Below the pieces are notes generated by a model. The model ran no database searches. It was given only the letters and a program-made list of their open reading frames with translations, and was not told where the DNA came from. The translations under genes were made by a program, and so were the position numbers. From Litomosoides sigmodontis (Eukaryota > Nematoda > Chromadorea > Rhabditida > Onchocercidae), in the NCBI GenBank assembly GCA_963070105.1, contig OY718806.1, forward strand, positions 4,795,865 through 4,859,864: 64,000 bases of DNA, read 5' to 3'. Positions 12,001-23,675 of the stretch are shown here, one piece after another. Positions within the stretch are counted from its first letter, which is position 1; each line of letters starts with the position of its first letter.

Positions 12001-15000
12001 CTGATCAGTATATTTTCAACGAAAAGACGAGGTACACTGCCTTTCTGGTTTAAACACATTAGCAATTCTTGCAGTTTCAAAATATAAACTAGAAAACTAA
12101 TTCTTCGAAAGTTTTCACTATTATTTCATAAATTTACTGTTAACAAAGAAGACATGTCGGCAGGTAACCAACTAGAACTGAAATATAAAGGAAAAAGGTC
12201 GAATATGAGTAAACTGAATACATTAATCGGTGTATTCGCGAGATTTGCTGATAAAAATGTAACGCTAACAAAAAATGTAAAATGTAACACTAACAGTGAA
12301 GTGCAAAACTATATCATAGATCCACTATTACAGAACGTTTTGACGCCAACAACAAATCTCAGAGGAGAACAAAGGAATTGGTGTGTAAAGTTTTTGCATC
12401 TTTTACAGTTCATCAGTGATGTCAAAATGGGAAGTGGGATGCAAGACTGTATGAAATTAAGCCATCTTCATTCAAAATCACACTGTAAAATGATTTCAGA
12501 TATTTCGATTAATTTTACAGAACAAGGCTTACAACTATTTCACCCAGGATTTTTATGCTTTTAATATGCTCTGCATAAAAAAAATTGAATTCCTCCTATA
12601 CATTCCTTGCAGTTACATGCGCATATAAAAATATAAATCATTTCTTGTGAATTAATGAAAATTTCGGTACTTTCAGAATATATTAAGACCCTAAAATTAA
12701 TTTAGATTGAGTGGCTGACGCCACCCAATCCATATAACTAGCACACTGATGAACACGAATTTCTGCAAAAAAGTATGAAATGTTATTACAACACGAATGC
12801 CGAACAAAACATCGATGAACTAACCACAATCCCGGTACTGGAGAAGCTGGTGGTCCAAGTTCGACGACTCCATCATCATGATTTTCATTTGATGAGATCA
12901 CAGAAACTGAGAAAAACTGAGTCTAAAATGATATTTACAATAAGTATTTGCCTAGATAAAATAACTATTCTGCTCGAAAATCGATGAAGCTTCAATTTCA
13001 ATAGAAAGAGTGAAAATGAAACATTATCCGGCGTAGGGCCCCTTTCCGAATCAGTATACGATATCAATTCATTGCTATTCAGATCATCCTCTGGAACAAC
13101 GACAATCCTTTCCATAGTCATCTCTTCTCGAACTTCTTTAAGCTCTCGACGTGGCTTTTCTTCTGCAGTAATTGTCGTAAATACTAATCGTAGTCTATAT
13201 GCTAATTTTCCAAATCGAAAATTATTGCAATGCACATGACAAAATTTTATCATATATGCATCCTCGACATTAGCCTCAAAATCAAACTTTACAGAAGGAA
13301 AAGTATAAAAAAAAGAAAAATGCTATCATATTCCCCTACAAAATATCAAAGAGAAAAACGACATACTGCAATTTGAAACAGCCAGCCGTGTATCAAGTGT
13401 TGCCTGATTAATTTCTAAATTCAGCTTTGCTTTTTGGATTTCACCAGTTTTGATAACAGAGATATTCATGTCATGTTTATCTACCTCTGCTATTTTTCCA
13501 TCCTCTATAGCTTCTATTAGTGAATCACTGCCACCATTCGAAAAAGCAGTGCACGATGAATCCTTAGTAACTTCATTATCACTTCTCATCGATTTAGGGT
13601 TACTAATTACCGGCTTGATTTCATCTGGTCCATTAGAAATTGGTTTCGGATTTCTATTTTCCATATTATCAGATTCTTCACGTTTAGTCTTTTCGGATGG
13701 TTTTAAAACTTTCATCGTCTTGAACTCTTCTCCTATCTTTTTATCACTTTCCTTTTTTTCAGCTCCAAACAACTTTAATGCATATTTTTGTACACGATTT
13801 TTTGTGTCCAGCTCACTGCTGTGCAGAGGTAATTTCTTTTTTTCGCTTTGAATGCGTACAGGCATTGCTGATTTGGAATTTTGTGGTTTTGAAGACAAGT
13901 CGGCGAGATCGAGCAGTATCGGATCCAGTGCCATCGGAAGGCCTTTCTGTTTGATAACAGAAGTCCCTAAAACTGAGTCAGTTAATGCAAAGCTCTTACA
14001 AAATAGTACAGGATTTAACTTGCAGTCTGATTCTAGCTAATACACAGTTTTAATGTAGTGAAAAATTATGACTTTTAAAACAGTGATAATCACCAAGTAA
14101 TTCAATCAATTTCGATATTTTATCAATATGTACCTGGTTTCGGATCACTCTTAACAGAACAAGCAACACTATTTTTCATACAAAAATCCGACTGTGATAC
14201 CATTCGCATATCATTTGGTAGTGGAGGCGGTGGTGGTGGTGGAACAGTAAGCACTTCAGGACCGAGTATGTGCTCGCTAAAAATCTTCTGACTGAAATCT
14301 TGAGCAGAGAGAAACAGAATCAAAACGAAAAATTCCATGTCTATGATCCATGAGCTCAGTTAACAGAAGAAAAGAAAAAATTTTAGCTCAAGAAAATTTT
14401 TTATGAACACTTCTTGCAGTTTACTTAATAAATGATGGGTAGGCGAGCTGCGATGACAGGTGAGCAACTTTGCTTTAAATAAAGCATTTTTGGTAGCAAA
14501 ATTATACTTTTAGCAACCACTTTGTTCTTACCTACAAATGTATAGCACTCTTTACTTTTTATTAAACGACAGTTGATAAGCTGGCAGATTTTTGTTTAAA
14601 TAAACATAAAAGTGAAAAAACTTCGCTGGAACACCAATAAGTCGACATAATGACATTACAGTATTACTTGGAAACTGACGAAGCAAATCTGACGGGAGGA
14701 CAAACTCCGAAGGAAGAATCTGCTGACCAAGCAGAAGACTGAAAAATTCCAGTTGTGTAGTTGTTTATCTGTGTATTCATATATGGAGGCAACGCTGTTG
14801 ATGTTGAGGCCGATCGCATCATTAAAAATGGCTGCACATGCATACTTGGTACGGAACCGAAACAGGTCATTTGCGACATACCATTGTTGCCTAAAACATG
14901 CACATTCAGTGATTGCCAATTTAATATTACTGAGTATGTACTTTGTGCTATACTTATTGACAATTTTATGACGTACTTCAGCAAACTTTTCACATTTAAT

Positions 15001-16072
15001 TCACTAAAAAAAAAATCATGGTTTAGTCCACGGGTTTAGCAATGTATGTCGAAGATCTGTTAATATCCTTCACATATGGTGACGTATGGCGTAGATCTTA
15101 GATTTCATGCTGATAACAATGGATGATTGAATAAAGACAAAAGAACAAAGTCAAATGAAGGAAAACAGACCAGGATATTCGCAAAGATTTGTATTGCCGG
15201 AATAGTTCGGTTTACACAAATTAACTGTGGGTAAGACAATTACTGGACTTCGATCTCTCGTTGCTATTGGCTTAGCAACGCATTTTACATTTAACGGCTT
15301 TTCAGTGACTATTGGTGATGGTGATCGAGAATCGGGTGATTTCGGAGGATACGGTGGAGTATGTGGACCACGCCTTACTGTTCTGAAAATATCTTCACAT
15401 ATGCATTACCCTTCCTGTTGTAAAATTTGTATTCCTGAATTGTGGAATTAATAAAAATAATTCACTAACCGGTCCTCGGAAAGTGGATGGTTTGCTGAAA
15501 CAGTTGGCACTCCACTTAGAAGACTATGACCAGAATTTTTTGCATCTCCATCGTTATTTAGTCGGTTTGCTGTCTAAATATAACTCGATATTTGAATTGA
15601 ATTATAAAATCAGCCTATCCAGTTATGGAGTCATCAATTGAGCAATAATTGTCAGCATCTTCTTAGAGCGTTTTTGTCCAGATAAAAAAGGGAACTTACA
15701 TCATTATTTGCCAACAAACTACTGTCACCAGAATTCAGCGGAGCAACTAGCCTTCGCTGAACTTTGGTCATAGCAAACGGAGGTTTCGGTGGTGGAGGAC
15801 AATGATATAACGTATCCGTTATAACTGAATGTGTCTGTTCATGTGTCTGGAATGGAAATTAACATCATTAAAACAATTTATCATATGAAAACATTGCCGG
15901 ATAATCTTCCAAACTGTCAACATAATCCTGAATAAACCTTAACTTTTATAGCAATGAGTCGAAACCCTTTCTTTATATAATTAAATACAGAACATCCTCA
16001 CGGTGATTAAGAGCAAACAACCTTAAGAGCATCCACTGCGGCTGCACACTTCACTTTACGTTGTATATTCAT
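9034..16072 (-). CDS. dpy-21: RSBN1/DPY-21-type JmjC histone H4K20 demethylase
   Basis: Orthologue of human RSBN1 and C. elegans DPY-21, the nuclear Fe(II)/2-oxoglutarate enzyme that turns H4K20me2 into H4K20me1; in C. elegans it belongs to the X dosage-compensation complex. Exons, 5' to 3': 16022-16072 ([20 protein letters not shown]), 15700-15846, 15470-15573, 15216-15382, 14668-14929, 14134-14291 (seven-proline run), 13380-13966, 13023-13286, about 12790-12916, 12690-12762, 11699-11876, 11378-11581, 11089-11231, 10688-10754, 10464-10598, 10255-10343, 10039-10176, 9803-9914, 9589-9660, 9205-9443, 9034-9094 (TGA). About 1,100 residues: a long disordered, Pro/Ser-rich N-terminus, then the conserved region: [49 protein letters not shown] (HxD iron ligands), [42 protein letters not shown] (third ligand). 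The junction between the exons near 12.79 and 12.76 kb and the weak GTCTTA donor at 12689 are unsure. The intron 11232-11377 begins with GC. Confidence 0.93.
12154..12564 (+). other. 136-codon ORF inside a DPY-21-gene intron
   Basis: An ATG-started open frame on the strand opposite the host gene, within the intron between its exons at 11699-11876 and 12690-12762. The product is polar and contains no recognised domain, signal peptide or membrane segment. The host-strand reading here is broken by stops and is clearly intronic. Chance is possible, but 136 codons is long for DNA this AT-rich. No function is proposed. Confidence 0.25.
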
Positions 16073-17464
16073 CGTCGATCCTTAAAGCTGCTAATACAAC
16101 TAATTATAAGAAATTATGCAAGATAGTGTGAAGTTAGTACTGCACTACGCTTTCCAAGATTTAACAAAAACAGGTGGGTCGGTACACAAAATGATAAACA
16201 CTAAAACCTCACATGTATAAACCGTAGCATTTTCTAAGGCATCCTGGAAATTCTTTAATTTCAGCAATTTGACTTTACTTCTAGTCATGTTTACTTACTT
16301 TTGCTTCATAAAGGAACCTGTCACAGTAAAAGATCGAAAACTGCATTATACATCGTGAACGAAGAAAAAATCGATAAGGAAATACATATAATTCTGAAAT
16401 GGTACTTACCTGATTAGATAAGTCTTCGACAAGTACACGAATCAGTATTAGAATCCATAATCAGAACCACATGGGATTGTTCCAACATCGTAAGTCTTTG
16501 AATCGTATCATTTTATGTTTTCTTTACTTTCCATATCACTCCTTTCTCAAAACCTTGCACAGTTTAAAGTGTTTGAAATTTTTATCTGTACGAATTAAAC
16601 TTCAATTTCAACTACCAAATTCACCGGATCACAAGGCGATCTGTAACCGATCTTCCACATTTCCAACTTGAACTTCCAAGCCCCACTAAAGCATCAACAA
16701 ACACCCTACCCTCCCACCACACAAAGCAAGCCGCAGATTCCCCAGACCACATGTCATTTGGCACGCTGCCAAACATTCTGATAGTAGTGAGGACAATCGT
16801 TTCAAGATTTAACGCAAATGTTATGAACATGGCAGAGTGGACGTTCAAAACAGTGGATGCAAGAGAGCAAGGACATGGCGTAGGAGCAGGTGGTGGGTGT
16901 AAATGTTCGCTGACAGACGGAGTTGCCCAGCGCTATCTTGCGACTGGATCTCCTTAGGAGGTCTGTGTAATTAAAAATCGGTAAATCGCGATTCGAATCA
17001 GCTGACTTATTCCTGCGATGAATGCCTGTGGCATCTTAAGCAACGCAACATCTACACTTCACTTGTCCGAAACAGTTTATTGCAATGCGGTCTCACAGCT
17101 GAAAAGTGGGCTTCATTAAATCTCGTATATGTTTTAGGGCGAATAATGTGTGGGGTAGTAGAGGTCCTAGGTTTGGTAGTAGTTCGGCATGGAGTCTGGC
17201 TAATTTTTTTATAAGATGATGCGTACTTGACATTCCTGCTAATGTGTGCAATGAGCTTGAATGTCAAGTGGATGAGGGAAAATGGGCATTATTTGAGGAA
17301 GTGCAGTGTAAAATGTGCAATCATTTCCTATTAACTGCTTGGACGTTACGTTGTAACTGATAAATCTGATAAGGAATCTAAGATACAACGATATATTTTT
17401 AGTGCGCCCTATCGATTAGCTCAACTTTTTCCCTTGGTGTGGCGGAAACAATATTGTCGCGATA
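16073..17464. promoter_or_regulatory. divergent promoter region between DPY-21-type and SET genes
   Basis: The two genes are head to head with about 1.39 kb between start codons. On the minus side an AG at about 16083 lies just 5' of the ATG and could be a cis or trans (spliced-leader) acceptor. A separate stretch at 16411-16460 (minus) ends in a consensus donor (CAG|GTAAGT) and would suit a 5' untranslated exon. The part from 16620 to 17270 is less AT-rich than its surroundings; open frames in it lack domains. No core promoter motif can be named. Confidence 0.5.
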
Positions 17465-19800
17465 ATGGGTGAGCCAGTAGCGAAGCGCTGCAAAACGGAT
17501 AATGAGACAAATGGCGATAGCTCGAAGGCAGTTTCACATACAGCTTTTGTTTTGAACTTTTAAACTCTTAGTCCTTTCTTTATTAGCTATGTAGAGGTTG
17601 GTTTACGAAAAAATGAAAACTATTATCTTATTTGGGGGAAGGGTGAGGAGTACCGAACTATGCTTTTTGTCAAAGTATTTTGTATATGCATGTTTGCTTC
17701 ATCAAAAAAAACTTCATTTTTCTGGATTTTTTTGAAGGCCAGTTTTATAGGGACATTTGAAAGTTTTGTGGAACTGTGGGAAGGTTCCGAAAATCTTTAC
17801 ATAGTTTTCAAGGAAAAAAATTTTTCTACGTAACTCTCAAGCATTTAGAAATAGCTAAAGCAATAGGCGTACTTGGGGAAGTTTGTTGCAATTCACTGTC
17901 GTTAGTTTTTTCTTACTATGACGCAAAGACATTCGAGAACATCGTTTAGTCTACTTTCTCATTTTATGGATGGCTGAATCATAGTTGATTTTTATTTTAA
18001 CTGAATTCTTTCATAGCATAACTCATGATTCATTAATTGTTTTGTTTGAAAACAGCTAACTGCCAAGTACATTGTAACCCACCATATTTGTTTATGCCTT
18101 TGTTTCCAGATGGGTGATTACGATGCTGCAACGCAAAAAATACTGGAGCAGATAGATCAAGTGCAGAGTGAAATAGATTCACTGAATGAGAGAGCAAGCG
18201 AAGAAATATTAAAGGTTGGTTTTCATAGCAATTTTTTGGAGTGTAACTTTGTTTTGTTTTATCGGTTTTGCTTGTTGCAATAGTTTGGGCATTTTCTGAC
18301 AGAGAATTACATCGTAACACTTCGATAATCTTCAGTCATTATTATCGTAATAGATTAACTGTGTCACATTACGTTTTTTCCAAATTTTATCAAAATTAAA
18401 TTGAAAACATTTCTTTAAAGGTTGAACAAAAGTATAATTCTCTTCGAAAGCCATTTTTCGACAAGCGCAATGACCTTGTCCGCGACATTCCAAATTTTTG
18501 GGTCACTGCGGTAAGTTTTTATGAACAGTTTTCTGGTATATATTGAAGGTCTAATTCTTTTGCAGTGATTGCTGTACTACAAAATTTGGATTAGTGATAA
18601 AGCCGGAATGGAAATTCTATTTTGAGGGCCGCAAAGTGGACACAGAGTGAGAATAACTCAGAAATGCCTTCTAGTTTCTCTAACAAATTAGGATTTGAAA
18701 TATGGTGGCAATATGAATCTTCCTTAGATGAATAGAGCAAAACTTGTTCAACCATTTGGTTAACGTTGTTTAGGGAAAGAGGGAAAGAAGGTTACTTTCA
18801 TCATCACACACTACATTTCGATTTCTAACTGTTATCTTTAGAAGTATCTAACTAGTAAAATCCTGCACAGCCTTATTTAGTTTGTTAACCATCCAAGTAT
18901 CAGTGCGATATTGGACGAAGAAGAAGAAGAATGTTTACATTATCTTACTACAGTTGAGGTTTGTCTTTTCGTGAATTCCACTGTTGTCTTTCTGTTTTCA
19001 ATGGATTGCCCAATGTTGATGTTAAATTTTTTTGATTATTCTTTATCGGTTGTTTAGCTTTCATTATTCGTAGATGACTTGAAAAACGAGAGCACGGCGG
19101 CTTGCCACAAAAATTCGATTCTTTTAGGTAGAAGAATTCGACGACATCAAATCCGGATATAGGATTAAATTGACATTTGATGAGAATCCGTTTTTCGAAA
19201 ATACTCAGCTCGTCAAGGAGTTTTTCCTCGGTGATTTTGAACCAACGAGTACCACAACTGTTATAAAATGGAAGCCGGATAATGATCTCCTCAATAAAGT
19301 AAGTGGCATTTCTTCAAAATGTTTTCCGTCTTCATAATGCAGTCTGTTTTTTTGAAGGTGAAAACGAAGAATCAGAATAGCGGTGAAGCGACGCCGGCAC
19401 CACGTTCATTTTTTGCTTGGCTGTCAGATAATCAGGACCCAAGTAATGATGAAATTGCAGAAGTAGGTTCCAATGCTCATTAAACGAATTTCTAAGTTTA
19501 ATTCGTCAATAAGAAAATAATATAACGCCTCTGTTTTCGTATTCTGCTTTATTGTAACGATCTTGTTAGAAATTCATATTTATAGTAAATCCTTCTATCT
19601 TTTGTTTAAGACATTTTGTCAACTCCTACATTTAGTATTAGGTTTTGTTGCAGTTAATTAAAGATGATCTTTGGCCGAACCCCCTACAGTATTTTTTGGT
19701 CCCAGAAATGGATGAAAATGCTGGAGTTTCCGGCGATGATGATACTTTTGATGATATTTTCGAAGAAGCCGATGATGCTGGAGAAGATAATGAGGATTGA
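17465..19800 (+). CDS. spr-2: SET / I2PP2A-type NAP-family histone chaperone
   Basis: Orthologue of human SET (TAF-I, I2PP2A) and C. elegans SPR-2, a nuclear histone chaperone of the NAP family, known to inhibit PP2A and to mask histone tails. Seven exons: 17465-17530, 18110-18214, 18421-18510, 18881-18958, 19128-19298, 19358-19462, 19654-19800; 253 residues, every junction in phase, TGA at 19798-19800. Features: N-terminal dimerisation helix ([20 protein letters not shown]), [59 protein letters not shown] segment ([10 protein letters not shown]), then a short acidic tail ([21 protein letters not shown]), shorter than in the human protein. Exon 1 can end at GCA|GTTTCA or three bases earlier at AAG|GCAGTT; both keep the frame and differ by one alanine. 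Confidence 0.96.
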
Positions 19801-20483
<683 letters not shown>

Positions 20484-23400
20484 ATTTTCTTCGTTTATTT
20501 TCTATCCATATTGTATGTTGTCGTTTTGATTACTTTATGTTTGTTGTATAAGTTAATATTCACTGATTATGTGTTATCGTTTTGCGCTCACATCTGAGAC
20601 ATCAGTTTTAATGCAGTATGAAATTCCTAAATATCACATAAGCATGCAGCTTGATTCCTAACTTTAGATTCTTCCATTGTTACATGTGCATATAAAACAA
20701 AAATTTGCTAAAAATTTCGAAGAACCTTGTGGAAGTGTGAAGCGCTATGTCATTGCTGGAGAACCAGTACACTGTTCATCCAGAGGGAGAAAATTTGTGT
20801 TCATTCCTTTGCTGCTGTAACAAATTTATCCTCATTTGAAAATGATGACGCCTCGAGTTAATCCGCAGTAAGCGATAGGTTTTTATTTTTAATGACACGA
20901 TTACGGTGATATTAAATTGGATTCATGAACTAAACCCTATGTTTTATTGTGTGGGATGTATTCAGTTGATATTGATGTTGATCATGCGTGAACTACAGTT
21001 AAATATAATTTTATATAATCAAGATTGGTATACATTAAGTGCATCCACAATACTGCGTAACTTCCAACTTTGTTTTTAACGAATAATTTGTATTACATTT
21101 CTTGAAAATAACGCTAACATATTGTACATTTGTTTTCTATATCTATGAACATTTTTTCCTTTCGACATGTCGCTGCTACCAAGCAGTGTTTTTTCCTGCT
21201 TGGAAAAGGGTCCCAATTTTTGAACACCGTTTATTTGATGTGTAGAATATTGTTGCTGTTTACAGTTTTAGAAATAAGGGAATTTTTAAACATTACAAAT
21301 TTGCATATTGGAAGAGGGTGTTCTATGCTTCAAATAAATTTATGCATCGTTAACTACCCCGCTTTCACTGCTTGTCGTCCATGTGTTCCGTGAAATAAGG
21401 CTGGGTTTGAGTTATAGACAGTCTCTATTTTACATTTTAAAATTATGATAGTAAAAGATTTAAGGACCTTACATTTATGAAGAGCAGCGCTTATATATAC
21501 TTACATATCCCTGACCCTGTTTCATTAAATCATCGCCGGAGTTTTTATGAGAAATTGGAGATCTAAGCCATAAGTTTTAATTAAAGCGCAATATCGGATA
21601 GTATTGCGTTCTAAAAGGACTTACTGCTTAGCTAGTATCGGAGATATTGAAAGGGAAGGGGGAACGCAGAACAATCGATGAATGGCTACGATTGTGAAAT
21701 ATTGCGATAGTGCGTATTCTTTTTTTGAGATGAATTTTCTGCTCTTACGGCTATTTACATCTATCACTGCTGCTGAGGATGGCATGCTCTAAGGTTCTGA
21801 TTGCTCTTGATTTGGTCCGGACTATGTGCTGTTCAGAGCTTCTTTTAGTCTTTTAATTTGAATACGGAATTTTGGGGTAATTACCACTTATTTGCCGAAG
21901 TAAATGAAGTCTCGCGATGCTGCTTCGGCAGTATTTGTAAGGTCTTACAGGTCAACATTTGGGTATCAGTATATATACATGAATTATGATAAATTTGCAA
22001 ATGAACGTGATGAGTCAGCAAGAGAAAGAGAATCTTGAAAGGCAAGGACTTCCAGATCTCGTGTTTGTGAGATGTTTCAAATTTCTTTCATTATCCATTC
22101 TAAACTTCAAAACTGTATAAATCGAATTTGGATGACTTGGTAAGGAGAGCACATATTCACATAATGTATCACCACTCCTGAGCTTTCTGATGTTGATGTT
22201 CATTGAGATTCTTGCAACTAATATAAAATTCTAAGATTATCTCAAACGCGTATGATGTTAATGATTTTATACAAGCAATATTCCAGAGGGTACCATGCCA
22301 ACCCAACTAAGAGTGAAAATTGTTAATTCTACATTGCATTTTGCTCATTCCATTACTGCATTAAAAATTTAGAAGTCAATTTTCGTACCCAACATTATAC
22401 TATTTTTGAATTCGTGGATCACACAATAAAGATCTCTGCGCAAGGATTTCTTTTGTTTTTTGAAAAATCTGAACTGCTCCAGAGAAGCTCTGGAGGAAGT
22501 ATTCTAGGAATGCGTTGCATTATTTATTTGCATTTTAACGCTGGAAAAGTAATTTAAGGCTGGAAATCATTTCCTCACCCCCGAACAGTATTTATATCAC
22601 GTAGAATACGGGAATAGCTGACTATGCGTTGGAAGAATAGAAATAACCCAACGACCGAAAACTTTATATTGTTCTTTACTGGTGAGGATTTATCAAGCAT
22701 AAAATTTGGTATTAACAATATATTTTGAAAGTGCTTTTGAGCGGTGCCTGCATCCATGGATCTATATCAGATAATAAAAAACACCTGTAAGAATTTTCGT
22801 GAATGTAAGAAATAAATTCAAAAATATACGTGATCCAATTCCCGATATACAATACATATGTTCGAGAATGCTATGCCGAGTAAATTCGGATCCACTTCTA
22901 AATGCTTTCAAATCTGAAATTAACATAGTCGAATTTCATGCAACAATTTAAAATCGACTGAAAATTTTTTGGTATTGCATATATCTTTGTATCCAGGATG
23001 TTTAGACGGGTATTTGTAAGCCGATATTGATTTCAACTGAAGTTAGTGCGTAAGATCGAAATGGTTTAGACAAAGAACCAATTTCATATCTTGGGAATTT
23101 GTCTACTGTAATCAGATAACTTGAAAATCAGCATATCACGAAAATATACCACTCATTTTAAAAGTCTGAATGAAATATGAGTGAAGGTTTCCAATCTAAC
23201 ACCTTACTGACTACAAATAATAACTATTGGACAACGAAGACTTCAACCAAAAATCAAATTTTTATGAAATTTAATTGCAGATGAAAGACACTCCGGTAAC
23301 GACGTCTCGGAAATTCTAAGTTTTTTCAAAATCTAGAGTTGCTTTTCGGGAACAGTCATCAGGTGGGTAGTTATTGAAAAAAAGAAACTTCAGCACATAA

Positions 23401-23675
23401 CAAGTCTTCCCGGTAATTAGAGACTTTTAAATAAGCTGTCTACTTTCCGCAGTGGTCAAGCACCAAGTGCAGCAAATATACAGAATGATGGAAAGTAGAA
23501 GGAACCGAGACTTTTAATAATATGATACAAGTGGTTGGTATAAAAAAATAGTATTACGAATTTCTAATACTGCAATTTTACGGAGAGCATAATACAGCCC
23601 GTTAAAAAATTGATGACTATGTTACAATTGTTAGTGCTTCGATACTTGACAGTCTTCAACTGCGCTCCTTGCCTG
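20484..23675. other. intergenic, no recognised gene
   Basis: About 3.2 kb between the 3' ends of two convergent genes. Open frames here start at non-ATG codons or are short and hydrophobic with no homology I recognise. No RNA gene or element was identified. Confidence 0.6.

Noticed and set aside
13450..13851. 133-codon plus-strand frame
   Set aside because: Antisense shadow of the 587-base coding exon of the DPY-21-type gene.
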